From Monosiga brevicollis MX1 (taxonomy: Eukaryota; Opisthokonta; Choanoflagellata; Craspedida; Salpingoecidae): a stretch of DNA of 64,000 nucleotides. Positions 1 through 11,339 of the stretch are shown one piece after another (the first letter of the stretch is position 1; each line of letters opens with the position of its first letter). A program made the translations under genes and the position numbers. Location of the stretch: positions 2,007-66,006 of the forward strand of contig NW_001865068.1 in the NCBI RefSeq assembly GCF_000002865.3, in the 5' to 3' direction. The notes below the pieces were generated by a model, which worked only from the letters and a program-made list of their open reading frames with translations, searched no databases and was not told where the DNA came from.

Positions 1-2640
1 TATCGGATAGCCCGAGCTCAGATCGGCAAGCCTCTGCGCTGATCCGCCAGCCCGAGCTCTGATGCGTCCGGTGGAGCTCTGAACTTCGATGCTTCGTCAT
101 GTCGAGATCTGATCGGGAATCGGGTAGCCCGAGCTCGGATCGGCAAGCCTCTGCTCTGATCCGCAAGCCCGAGTTCTCATGCGTTCGTTGGAGCTCTGAT
201 GCGTCCGGTGGAGCTCTGAACTTTGATGCTTCCACATGTCGAGATCTGATCGGGCATCGGATAGCCCGAGCTCGGATCGGCAAGCCTCTGCTCTGATCCG
301 CCAGCCCGAGTTCTCATGCGTCCGGTCGGGCTCTGATGCGTCCGGTGGAGCTCTGAACTTCGATGCTTTGACATGTCGAGATCTGATCGGGCATCGGATA
401 GCCCGAGCTCGGATCGGCAAGCCTCTGCGCTGATCCGCCAGCCCGAGTTCTCATGCGTTCGTTGGAGCTCTGAACTTCGATGCTTCGACATGTCGAGATC
501 TGATCGGGCATCGGATAGCCCGAGCTCGGATCGGCGAGCCTCTGCTCTGATCCGCAAGCCCGAGTTCTCATGCGTTCGTTGGAGCTCTGAACTTCGATGC
601 TTCGACATGTCGAGATCTGATCGGGCATCGGATAGCCCGAGCTCGGATCGGCAAGCCTCTGCTCTGATCCGCAAGCCCGAGTTCTCATGCGTTGGTTGGA
701 GCTCTGATGCGTCCGATGGAGCTCTGAACTTCGATGCTTCGACATGTCGAGATCTGACCGGGCATCGGATAGCCCGAGCTCGGATCGGCAAGTCTCTGCG
801 CTGATCCGCCAGCCCGAGCTCTGATGCGTCCGGTGGAGCTCTGAACTTCGATGCTTCGTCATGTCGAGATCTGATCGGGAATCGGGTAGCCCGAGCTCGG
901 ATCGGCAAGCCTCTGCTCTGATCCGCAAGCCCGAGTTCTCATGCGTTCGTTGGAGCTCTGATGCGTCCGGTGGAGCTCTGAACTTTGATGCTTCCACATG
1001 TCGAGATCTGATCGGGCATCGGATAGCCCGAGCTCGGATCGGCAAGCCTCTGCTCTGATCCGCCAGCCCGAGTTCTCATGCGTCCGGTCGGGCTCTGATG
1101 CGTCCGGTGGAGCTCTGAACTTCGATGCTTTGACATGTCGAGATCTGATCGGGCATCGGATAGCCCGAGCTCGGATCGGCAAGCCTCTGCGCTGATCCGC
1201 CAGCCCGAGTTCTCATGCGTTCGTTGGAGCTCTGAACTTCGATGCTTCGACATGTCGAGATCTGATCGGGCATCGGATAGCCCGAGCTCGGATCGGCGAG
1301 CCTCTGCTCTGATCCGCAAGCCCGAGTTCTCATGCGTTCGTTGGAGCTCTGAACTTCGATGCTTCGACATGTCGAGATCTGACCGGGTATCGGATAGCCC
1401 GAGCTCAGATCGGCAAGCCTCTGCGCTGATCCGCCAGCCCGAGCTCTGATGCGTCCGGTGGAGCTCTGAACTTCGATGCTTCGTCATGTCGAGATCTGAT
1501 CGGGAATCGGGTAGCCCGAGCTCGGATCGGCAAGCCTCTGCTCTGATCCGCAAGCCCGAGTTCTCATGCGTTCGTTGGAGCTCTGATGCGTCCGGTGGAG
1601 CTCTGAACTTTGATGCTTCCACATGTCGAGATCTGATCGGGCATCGGATAGCCCGAGCTCGGATCGGCAAGCCTCTGCTCTGATCCGCCAGCCCGAGTTC
1701 TCATGCGTCCGGTCGGGCTCTGATGCGTCCGGTGGAGCTCTGAACTTCGATGCTTTGACATGTCGAGATCTGATCGGGCATCGGATAGCCCGAGCTCGGA
1801 TCGGCAAGCCTCTGCGCTGATCCGCCAGCCCGAGTTCTCATGCGTTCGTTGGAGCTCTGAACTTCGATGCTTCGACATGTCGAGATCTGATCGGGCATCG
1901 GATAGCCCGAGCTCGGATCGGCGAGCCTCTGCTCTGATCCGCAAGCCCGAGTTCTCATGCGTTCGTTGGAGCTCTGAACTTCGATGCTTCGACATGTCGA
2001 GATCTGATCGGGCATCGGATAGCCCGAGCTCAGATCGGCAAGCCTCTGCGCTGATCCGCCAGCCCGAGTTCTCATGCGTTGGTTGGAGCTCTGATGCGTC
2101 CGGTGGAGCTCTGAACTTCGATGCTTCGTCATGTCGAGATCTGATCGGGCATCGGATAGCCCGAGCTCGGATCGGCAAGCCTCTGCTCTGATCCGCAAGC
2201 CCGAGTTCTCATGCGTTCGTTGGAGCTCTGATGCGTCCGCTGGAGCTCTGAACTTTGATGCTTCCACATGTCGAGATCTGATCGGGCATCGGATAGCCCG
2301 AGCTCGGATCGGCGAGCCTCTGCTCTGATCCGCCAGCCCGAGTTCTCATGCGTTCGTTGGAGCTCTGATGCGTCCGGTGGAGCTCTGAACTTCGATGCTT
2401 CGACATGTCGAGATCTGATCGGTTTTCGATGCTTTGACATGTTGAGATCTGATCGGACATCGGGTAGCCCGAGCTCTGTTCCACCAGCCCCTGGTCTCAT
2501 CTGCGAGCCCGAGTTCTGATGCGTCCGGACGGGCTCTGAACTTCGATGCTTTGAAATGTTGAGATCTTATCGGGCATCAGGCAGCCCGAGCTCTGATCCA
2601 CCAGGGCGGGTTCTGATCTGATCTGCGCTGCTCTGCTCTG
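1..2640. repeat. Minisatellite array, 117/137-bp units with higher-order periodicity
   Basis: A tandem array runs from the window's left edge. The anchor CATGTCGAGATCTG recurs with its ATG at 99, 236, 373, 490, 607, 744, 861, 998, 1135, 1252, 1369, 1486, 1623, 1760, 1877, 1994, 2131, 2268 and 2405, so spacings are always 117 or 137 bp. The 137-bp form has an extra 20 bp containing GATGCGTCCGGTGGAGCTCT. Larger blocks repeat at 762 (3x137+3x117), 625 (2x137+3x117) and 645 bp (3x137+2x117). Most units hold the 10-bp palindrome CCGAGCTCGG and a BglII site AGATCT. Copies near 2440-2640 are diverged and end the array. Both strands are open over long stretches, but 137 is not a multiple of three, so I read it as non-coding. 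Confidence 0.95.
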
Positions 2641-3724
2641 ACCTGTCCACCTCTGATCAGTCAGCGCCTTGCCAGCCTGACCTCTGATGTGCCAGGCTCT
2701 CTTTTACGCAGCGGACGAGCTGACCAAGCAGATTCACAAAGGAGGAAGCGAACCCACCGGTCGTCGCCATCGCCGCAGGGTTCATTAGTTTATGATAGCA
2801 TCAAATCCGTGCTTCCACGCATTTGAGCACTCCCACTGCTTTAGCACACACTCAGCGTCGGTCGGTATGGGTCTTCCTATTGGTACCTCCCATAGCCTGC
2901 TACGATCTCACACATTGACACCTACACTTGGACCCCCTGGGCCTGATCCCCCTCATGGGAGTCACATGAGTAAACACCGCGTGTGTCGCGGTCCCCACGA
3001 GGCCTGGGCAGCTGCCCTGGGGCGACAAGCTTGTGACTACCGTTGTTTCTCTTCGTTGTGACACCTGCGGTTGGGCACAGGTTGCACTTTCCTATCCTCG
3101 GGATTGAGTGACTCTACAGTTATTTTAACGGTGCACCTGGTCTGGTCACAGTGAATGCTTGCCGACCGCAGCTGGTTCAATTGACCTCAAAACACCATCA
3201 AAGCTTTCGTTCCGTCCCAACGGACGTCTCTCAAACCTCTGTCAAAACGCTTCCTCAAACCTACGCGCTTCCTCGCAACCCAAAACCGGCCTCCAGACGT
3301 GCACGTCTGGAGCCTGACAGTTTATGAATTAATTAATTTTTATTATTGTTGTTTATTCCGTCGTTGTCCAGTTAACTATAAATGCAAGATACTATGTGAC
3401 AGATTAATCCGACCTAACCCCCCTCTCTTTGACACGAGGCCTGCCTCGACCAGTTGTATTTTATCAGTTTGACGAGAGCGGGCGTGTTATGTTGGGTCTC
3501 TTCAAGCAAGTTATGTTATGATTTGATGAAGTGGCCATCCAGTTTGTGTGCCTCAGCGCTTCAACGCCACATGCAAGCAAAGTCCGAGTAGGCTTCCCTA
3601 CGAGTGAGTGCTAATTATGCGACGTCGATTATTTTCATCAAACAAGATGTGAGTGCTGGCAGGTGTTGATGTTCACACTGGCCTGCTCATGGACGCAATC
3701 GTTATGTCGACTGACATCAAAGAC
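2641..3724. other. Intergenic region with a perfect 22-bp palindrome
   Basis: No gene is visible between the minisatellite and the COMMD gene. The open frame at 2792-3061 has no recognisable domain and no splice context. At 3291-3312 there is a perfect inverted repeat with 11-bp arms CTCCAGACGTG and no spacer, followed by an AT-rich stretch around 3325-3360. Confidence 0.6.
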
Positions 3725-4932
3725 TTATTCGACGGAAAGTGAAGCCATGGTCTGATTGTAAAAGCAGAGACCCGAGTGTTGCAGGGGTAAGAAAAGGAAA
3801 GCAAGTGAGGGAGCTTCACAAAAAGAAAATTGTCCCCTCATTGATGCTGAGTCGCAAAAGCGAAGGAGACGAGAACGTACATCATGAGCTCGCTCAAGCT
3901 CCTTGATCAGGCCACTAAGTTCTTGAAGCTCCAGTTCGACGCGCACATCAGTGACGGTGCCATCCGAGTTTTCGGTCTAATTCCAACAAAGGCGCCACGA
4001 CCTTGTTAGGTATAAAAAGGCAGTTGCCGGCCCATTCTTGAGGGTTGTACCTGAAGCGTGAGGTGTGTCAAAGGCTCATTCAACTCGGCCAGGGTGTTTG
4101 AGGCCAGCGCAACCTAGGGAGGGTAATTTAGAGGTCAAGTGGGGTGCGTGGGAAGAGGGCTACGAGCTAGTCTCTTCGAGCAAGAGGCTGGGTTCATGGT
4201 GGCAATAGTAGGCTACCTTGGCTTGCCAATCAAAATCAATCAATCGGTTTTGATCATTGAGAATCATTTGCTTAAGGGCTACAGTTGCAAAAATGGAGCA
4301 CAAGCAGACCATGAGGCATTTCCTGGGCTTAAGTGCTTGGCTGCCAATCTTTATTTTTTGGCATTCCAAGAGAGGGGCGAAAGACAACCTCGGCGCAAGC
4401 TGTTTTGGCGTGCTTTCAGTGCCGCTTCAATTGCAGCCAGCTGCTCTGAGTCGAAGCCTTCAAAAGCCTGAGTTTCATACAGGCATGCGCAAGGGAAATT
4501 GGAGGAATGAGCCCTGCACCGCAGCAAAGACGTAACCACGTACACTGGCGCAGAATCAAGCACAGCTGGCCTGCAAACTGACCGGTAGCAGCACCACATC
4601 CGTGGAGCTGGCAGAGAGCGCTTGGCGGATGGCTGATTTCAGCCATGAGTTGGCTCTGTTCCACTGTGCAATCGTCCAGGACTGCAAAGACATGAAGGCG
4701 GAGCACCAGCGCCAATGAATGACCGTGAACAAGCCCATACACGGCAGCAAAGCCGAGACTGGGAGCTAAATAAAAAAAAGACTGTTGCTGATTCTGGCCC
4801 GTGCACGCGCACACTCACATGATCAATGGAGCCCCAAGTAGGTTCGCGCATATCAATAATACTGTTGCAGGCATCGTGTACCAGCTGCCCAAGTGCCTTG
4901 GCACTGAGCTCACGCAGTGTTGCTGCAGCCAT
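3725..4932 (-). CDS. COMM domain-containing protein (COMMD family)
   Basis: Six exons can be placed on the minus strand: 4819-4932, 4583-4681, 4389-4467, 4217-4278, 3881-3976 and 3725-3751. They total 477 nt (158 aa plus stop), all introns are GT-AG and phases agree. The C-terminal half fits the COMM domain: the signature LIDFDWQAK is followed by a strand-rich segment and the helix LQELSGLIKELERAHD. The N-terminal helical region (MAAATLRELSAKALG) matches the family's HN domain. The length is normal for COMMD proteins. Known role of the family: the ten COMMDs assemble with CCDC22 and CCDC93 into the Commander complex, which works with retromer-like sorting of endosomal membrane proteins and affects NF-kB and cullin signalling. 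I cannot assign one of the ten paralogues from the sequence alone. Confidence 0.82.
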
Positions 4933-5413
4933 TTATGTTGTACCACCACAGGCCAAAGAATGACGACCTAAAGCGCTGTTTGCGGCACCGCCAGACGCTA
5001 CCCCTCGGCTCATCAAAAGCAGACGTTTTCCTGTTTGGAGAAAGACAGAAAGAGGAAAAAAGAGCGAATTACATTTGGTTTGGGTCGAAGAAACACAAAA
5101 GAAGAACCTCACACAAGGGTTAGTGTGTATTCGCGTTCGGGTTGATGATGTTCGCGCCGTTCAGCTGGCGGTGGCCAAAGGACTTTATGGGCAGTTGTGA
5201 GTGCTAGAGATAGCGAGAATGGCTTAGAGAAGGATTTCACTTGATGAATTAGTTTTCCATGCAATGTGGTTTAACATTGACAAAGCCTTTGCATGAAAAG
5301 CACATGCAAAGTTCTGTGCAGAGAGTTCCGTTTTGTTTGTGAAGCTTGTTGATGGCGGGTAGGCGGTGAATCTATTCGGCTGGCAAGACTGGGGCCCATA
5401 GGCATCCTCGGAT
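4933..5413. other. Intergenic, no gene seen
   Basis: This stretch holds the 5' flank of the COMMD gene and the 3' flank of the U1-C gene, both on the minus strand. No conserved coding segment is visible; the short open frame at 4917-5123 has no features. Confidence 0.6.
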
Positions 5414-5955
5414 CTAATATGGCCGGTCTGAAAAGAGCAAAGTCAAGTCAGAATGATAAATATTCACTTTTGACAAGTTCGGACGGTTATTGACACTAAA
5501 AGGCCTACGTACTGCCATTGTGGGGTGGAGGTGGTCCACCAAAACCACCGGGAGGCCCGGTCGGGGGTCCACCGGGAGGTCCTGACGGGGGACGAAATCC
5601 GCCTGGGGGTCCATCGCGAAAGCCGCCTGGGGGCCCATCGCGAAAGCCACCGGGAGGACCATCGCGAAAGCCGCCTGGGGGCCCATCGCGAAAGCCGCCT
5701 GGAGGACCATTGCGAAAACCGGGCGGAGGACCGCGGCGATCAAAGTCGCCTTCGGGAGGGCCGAAATGGCCCGGTGGACCGCGCATATGCGGGGGAGGCA
5801 TACCCATTCGAGGACCACCAGGGCCACCAGGGCCGCCAGGACCGCCAGGACCGCCAGGACCACCAGGATAGCCGCCCATTGGTCTCCGACCCATAGGAGG
5901 CGGGCCTAAAACATGATAGGAGATGAAGAAAGCGACACCCAGCCACACACACACA

Positions 5956-6001
<46 letters not shown>

Positions 6002-6720
6002 AGGATGGTGGGATGAGGTATGCAATCTGCATGAACTGCTGGTGGCATAAGCTGGCAGAGAGAGCAAACATCAGCAGTGGCAGTGGCAGGCCCGCACCTC
6101 GTCTGCCAAAACCCCCAGGGCCGCCGGGTGAGGGACCTCGAAAGTTGCCCCGAGATGGTGGACCCATGCCTGCAAAGGAATTGAAATCGGTGTGAGGTAA
6201 AGCAGACTCAAGAACAGCAATCAAGCTTTCAGACACTGAAGCAGAATAAAAAATATCCGTTGACATTCCCGGTCGCGGGCAGCGGCATACCAAAGGGGCC
6301 CACGGGGCCTATGCGCGCCGAAGTGATAACATGGGTGGAGGGTGGCGGAGCACACGGCCAAAGGTCAACAGAATGAGACTTGCTAACCGCCAATCAGAAC
6401 TTGGCACGCGACTTTGCGCCGTGCCAGTCGAGCGCAGCCCTATTTCAAATGGTTCTCAATCTTAATCCTTAAAACAGTACCTGGTCGCAAGCCTAGCGTT
6501 TCCTCAGCCCATTTGGCATAAAAGTCGCGCACAGCCTCTTTGTGCTTGCGACCACCATTGTGTGTCTTGCGGACAGAGGGCTACAAAGCCGCCAAAGGTG
6601 ACGTGAATGGAACGGTGAACAGGCAACCAGACTCGGTCTAGTTACTAGCAGCGAGGACGGCACACGTACTGAATCGTGTGTGAGATAGGCATCACAGTAA
6701 TCACAATAGTAGCGGGGCAT
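5414..6720 (-). CDS. SNRPC: U1 small nuclear ribonucleoprotein C (U1-C)
   Basis: Exon 1 (6670-6720) encodes [17 protein letters not shown] and exon 2 (6481-6580) continues [20 protein letters not shown]. Together they form the U1-type C2H2 zinc finger with C6, C9, H24 and H30 spaced as in human U1-C. The protein binds the U1 snRNP and stabilises pairing of U1 snRNA with the 5' splice site, in the nucleus. Downstream exons encode a Gly/Pro-rich tail: a piece around 6110-6170 ([20 protein letters not shown]), then at about 5520-5900 collagen-like GGP triplets and five copies of an eight-residue GPPGGFRD-type repeat. A last short exon gives NRPY and the stop at 5414. The family usually has a Pro/Met-rich tail, so the Gly-rich repeats are unusual. 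One intron carries a (CA)n and poly-A run (5945-5997). Confidence 0.88.
5611..5725. repeat. 24-bp coding tandem repeat in the U1-C tail
   Basis: About five copies of a 24-bp unit (core CGAAAGCCGCCTGGGGGCCC on the plus strand) encode the eight-residue GPPGGFRD repeats of U1-C. Copies differ mainly at synonymous positions (ccgcctggggg against ccaccgggagg), so the peptide repeat seems maintained. Confidence 0.85.
5945..5997. repeat. (CA)n followed by poly-A, inside a U1-C intron
   Basis: A run of about 13 CA dinucleotides joins a run of about 30 A. On the transcribed strand of U1-C this reads poly-U followed by (UG)n within an intron. Confidence 0.9.
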
Positions 6721-7371
6721 GATGTCGATCAAGTTGATGTCAAAGTGGAGCGCGTGGCGGGCAGGTGACACGCGTGCGAAGGATTGGGCAAAGCGAAGCT
6801 TGTCCCTGCTTTCTCTCGCGGCTGCCTCGATGACGAGATGGCTCAAGGCCACCCTGCAAACCCAGTTGCAGCGCCGCGCGTTGGCGGCAAACGACGGCTG
6901 CAAGCAGCAAGTCAGGAACAGACCCAACCCAGGGGCAGTTCACGTCTCCACGCAATGGCCGTGGACGTGCTGATGCTGCAACCCTTCCAGCGCCGAGCCG
7001 TGGGGAACGGCCGATAAACGTGCCACAATCTGCTCGATCGAGCCGATCACGCACTCTCGCTCGCTCGCTCTCGCTCTCAAATGCCCGTTCTCCCAGGTCT
7101 TGGGGGTCAATTTGAGTAAGACTCTAATCGTTTTGACCTCTGTTCATTTCGTCTGACAAACGGTCTCCTTTCTCACTCTTTGGTGGCTGAGATTGGCCGA
7201 TTGAGTATCTCGCCGCTATTGGCGAAGATCATGCAGAGGAGGTGGATTAAAACCTTATGAAAGGCTTGTCAGACAGGCGTAGTTTGTGCAGAAGAATGGG
7301 ATGAAATTGCAGCGCAGGGCAGACCAGTTTGCGTTTCCCTGCCATCATCGCGCCACGACGACCCGACCAAG
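6721..7371. promoter_or_regulatory. Divergent intergenic region between U1-C and FNTA
   Basis: U1-C starts leftward at 6720 and FNTA rightward at 7372, so this 650-bp stretch should hold both promoters. I see no clear TATA box. Around 7040-7080 there is a CTCG/CTCTCG-rich stretch. Open frames here on both strands look like shadows. Confidence 0.45.
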
Positions 7372-9102
7372 ATGGAGCTCAAGGGCAGTGCCGAATGGGC
7401 AGATGTGCAGCCCATTCCTCAGGACGATGGGCCCAACCCGGCGTGCCCCATTGCGTATGATGAAGAATGTGAGCTTGTGAGGAACGAGGACCGATGGATT
7501 GGCAAAGTCGAGGCAGGCGTACAGGGTGAAAAGTGTCCGGTGCTGCGGGCTGGCTGGCTCACGCCCTGTTTGCGTTTGTAGTTCGCGAGGCCATGGACTA
7601 CTTCCGAGCAGTGGTAGCCAAAGAAGAAATCTCGGAGCGAGCTCTTCTCTTGACGAGCCACGTCATTGCACAGAACCCGGCCAACTACAGTGTCTGGTAA
7701 GCCTCACGTGTCCCAGTGCGGGTCTCAGTGGGATGTTCAAGCTGGCCGTGCTTTCACGCACAGACACTTATCATTGGGGCCGTGGTGCTGGTCAGGCATT
7801 ACCGCCGCAAGCTATTGCGAGCTCTGCAGGCAGACCTGCACAAAGAGCTTTTGTACATTGGTGAGATCATCGAGGCCAACCTCAAGAACTATCAAGTGTG
7901 GTTCGTACGCGCACCGACTCCGTCGACGCATTGGGGAGGGGTGCCCAGCGCTGACCATGCAAGCCTCGCACAATTCGAATGAAAACTAGGTATCACCGTC
8001 AGTGTGTCGTGGACATGCTGAATGATGGCTCCGCCGAAGCCGCCTTCACGCGCCAGATGCTTGCCCACGACGCAAAAAATTACCATGCTTGGACCCACAG
8101 GCACGTCTGCCCGCTCAACTCTTTTGAGCACCCCGGCCAGCTTCCTGGTGTCGAGTGACGCTGTGCAACTCGTCGGCTCACAGAACTGCTGTCGCCTCGC
8201 CGCGTCTTCAGGCAATGGGCTATGGTCCGCTTCCAGCTGTTCGCCACCTTGCCTGGCAATGGGTTGCAATACGTGGATGAGTTACTGGAGACGGTGAGCT
8301 CAACCGATTTCCAATTATTGGTGCTGAGACTAGCACGCACATCTGGACACACGAGGGAAGCGTTCCCAAAAGTACGGCTGATTTCACGGTGTGACTCTAG
8401 GACGTCTGGAACAACAGTGCCTGGAGCCATCGCCACTTTGTGTGTCGCTCCACCAACCGATACAGTGACACCGCCGGTTGGGCAGCTGAGCGTGATTACT
8501 GCCTGGCACGCATCAAACAGAGCCCTAACAATGAGAGCAGTTGGAACTACCTGCATGGGTGCGTATCGACGGCCCGCATCTCGTGCATATGGCCGGCTCT
8601 GCCCCGTTACATGGCTCGCCTGGCCACCCTGAAGGGCGCAAGACTTCGTTGGTACTGTGATGTGCATTGCGTCGGGTCAGTGACCCTCACATTGGGCTTG
8701 TCCTGCTACATCCGTGAGCTAGCTTGGTGGCAGCTGTCTCCCAGTCATATGCCGATGACGCCGCCATTGCCGAGGCTATCGAGGCTCTGTCAGCTGAAGA
8801 TCCCCCCTTGCGCTTTGCGCTCCGAGCGCGAGTAGACCTGATGTGCAGCCGAGCGCTTGCCTGTGCCGATGGTGTCGCTGCGCAGGACGCTCTGCAGGTA
8901 CGCTGCGAACGGCGTCTGCGTCGTGCCCACCCTCATTTCGTTCGAGCACAAAGGCTCATTGGTGCTTGATCGTGGGAATTCGCTCGCGTTACAGACTTGC
9001 TTGCGATTGAAGGATGAGGTGGATGGTATTCGAGCCAAGTATTGGGCCTGGCGTCATGAACAACTAGCTAAGCAACTTGCCACCGTGCTCGCCTCCTCTT
9101 GA
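7372..9102 (+). CDS. FNTA: Protein farnesyltransferase/geranylgeranyltransferase type I alpha subunit
   Basis: Eight exons: 7372-7468, 7582-7696, 7796-7900, 7990-8100, 8212-8293, 8401-8558, 8723-8897 and 8995-9102. They sum to 951 nt (316 aa) with consistent phases. The N-terminus [17 protein letters not shown] matches the animal FNTA opening (AEWADIDPVPQNDGPNP). The PPTA (prenyltransferase alpha) repeats follow with their W-x-x-R signature: [40 protein letters not shown] and ESSWNYLHG. The subunit forms a helical crescent around the catalytic beta subunit and supplies the lysine used in CaaX-cysteine prenylation in the cytosol. The human protein is 379 aa; the difference is mostly the missing low-complexity N-terminal extension. 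The intron after exon 4 begins with GC instead of GT; that junction is needed to keep HRQW intact. The ATG is chosen because it directly precedes the conserved start block. Confidence 0.93.
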
Positions 9103-9344
9103 GCCTCAGCCGCATCACTGAGCGGCTGGGAACTGAGTAGGGTGCGCGTACGGAGTACGGAGAAAGGTTATCTGGACGCGATGCATGTACACACGAAACA
9201 AAACTGAATTGACTATCGGATGTAGTATCGAAAACTCGATGTATCACATCAAGACCAAATTGGGACCAGCGTCACGACCCGTGCGAGTCAAAGTGGGCCG
9301 ATTTCGGTCGTGCTGGGCACCAGTGAGACTTGCGTGGCCACGCC

Positions 9345-11339
9345 TCACTGGGTGTCACTACTGGATGGCAGCTCTTCGGGGATGATGGTAATTTGCGTGC
9401 TTTCTTGGCCGCGCCGACGAACTGTGAATACAACTGAGCCACGCTCCAGACCATCGACTAGGGCTGCCACAACATCGTCCGTTGAATGCACACGTTGCCC
9501 GTCGGCTTCAACAATAATGTCCAGAAGCCGCAATCCTGCTTTTCCTGCTGGGCCATCCTGCTGCACCTGCGTTTTTGCAACACAAAACCCCAACCCCGGT
9601 GTAAGGTCGTGGAAAGCGAGAGGAGCTGGGAGAAACGTAGCTTGTGCGAGCGGCAACGATGGCTTTTGCTGATTCTACCTTGGCGACCAGCACGCCGGTT
9701 TGAACGTCCGAAGGCACTTCAATTTGATGTCTTTGGCGCAGATAATCGACCGTGGTGTAGTCAAGCGTGAGCAATTGTACCCCGGCATAAGGCCTGATCA
9801 ATCAAGTGATGGGCAGGATAAGTTGGAAGCCAGGATCATAAGTAGGGCAGCGTTGAGAAAGCAATTAAAAATGAAAATAAAAAACAAGTCAAACATCAGA
9901 AATGGCTAATGATTTTGGCGGAGAATCGCCTGCCGCATGAGATTTGAGAGCCAGCCGTACATACCGACGAACGCGGCCTTGGGAAACGAGTTGTTCGATG
10001 ATGCGCTTCGCAGCGTCGATAGGCAGAGCAAAGGAGATGCCATCAACACCCATGCCTGCTGCCTTCATGGATGTGATGCCCACTACCTGAAAAATCAGTC
10101 CTGTTTGAGGTCACAAAAAGAAAGAAGGCTCGATGCCGAAGAGCGTGGGGGAGAGGGTTTAAGCAAGGGCAAGCAAGTTTAATTGATCTTCTTACCTCGC
10201 CGTCAAGGTTAACCAAGGGGCCGCCCGAGTTGCCTTGGTTAATGGCAGCATCCGTTTGTATGTACTGCATGCCTGTTCGATGCACGCACGTGAGAAGAGA
10301 ACGTGGTTCATCTTTGGTGGTATATGATCGCATCAGGCGAAATGAGTGCTTTGAATGAAACGGTGGGGGGGGTAAAAGGCACCTCGCTGGAAGCCGCGCA
10401 CGCCAATATCACTGATTCGGCGGCGAACGTTGCTGACAACACCCGCAGAGATGCTGTTGCTCAGAGTCAGTGGGGATCCAATGGCCACCACCCATTCGCC
10501 GGCTCGGAGAGCCGCACTGCTGCCTAATGGGGCGGTAGGTAAGGCTCGCTCACAGGCAACGCTGAGGATGGCCAAGTCACTGGCCTGGTCCACATGCTGA
10601 ATTGTGGCAGCAAATGAGCTGTGACACGCAAGCACAAGCAATAGAGTCGGGGTCAAAAAAACTCATGATCGCTCAAGGATGGCATAGTACAAAAGTTACT
10701 ATTCATGCCCTCTGCCTGGGCCAAGGCGCAGCAAAGCCAAAAGCACCTTTCATCAGCCAAAGTGACCGTGATGGTCGCGTCCTGCACGAGAGCGGATTGA
10801 ATGACATGCCAGTTGGTGATGATGGTGGCTTGGGTGGGTGTGGACTCGATGACAAAGCCGCTAAATGACGGAAAAATCAAAAGTACGTGAGCGAGTTTGG
10901 GCTCGAGTCCAGCAAGAGCACGGAGCCTCTCAAAGCAGTCACCTGCCTGCCCGAGTCGATGGGTGTTTGAATGGATCGAGAGGTCGCATGATGACCTGGT
11001 ACGACACGATTGGTGTAAAGGGTCACGTTGACCACGGCTGGCGCCGCCTATAACGATGCAGCTGTGAGAAAGATCAGGCAGAACCTACTTGTATAATGAA
11101 CCTCGACATGCGAAGCGCAAGAATTAACTGCAAACCTTGGCGACGGCATTGGCAATGCTGTAGCGATGAAGCAGCGGCCCTGGATCCAGGACCTCAGCTG
11201 CACACTGTACCAAGGGGCGACTGAAACATGGCGGGAGCCATCGTGAACGTGTTTCTGGACCGTCGGTCCAAACCCACCCACCATAACTCGCAACCACGGC
11301 CGTAGCCGTAGCTACAGTCGCCACACCCCGCCGCAACAT
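9345..11339 (-). CDS. HtrA-type serine protease (S1C trypsin-like plus PDZ)
   Basis: Minus-strand exons give the full S1C triad: His in TNWHVIQSA (about 10830), Asp in DQASDLAIL (about 10570) and Ser in QGNSGGPL (about 10225). Next come the segments [20 protein letters not shown]-like (about 9990-10060), [16 protein letters not shown] (about 9740-9790) and a C-terminal PDZ domain ([29 protein letters not shown], ending SSSDTQ at 9345). HtrA proteases act as ATP-independent quality-control peptidases whose PDZ domain binds exposed C-termini. The first exon begins [20 protein letters not shown]: arginines followed by a hydrophobic stretch, as in a mitochondrial signal with membrane anchor. This suggests an HTRA2-like intermembrane-space protein, but localisation is inferred. 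The gene is convergent with FNTA (242 bp apart) and divergent from the exchanger gene. Confidence 0.87.

Noticed and set aside
97-2500. Long open frames on both strands of the minisatellite (up to 243 codons)
   Set aside because: They are translations of the tandem repeat. The 137-bp unit shifts frame, both strands are open, and there is no splice or start context.
1-2640. CRISPR array
   Set aside because: The repeat has no unique spacers, the units are over 100 bp, and the DNA is eukaryotic.
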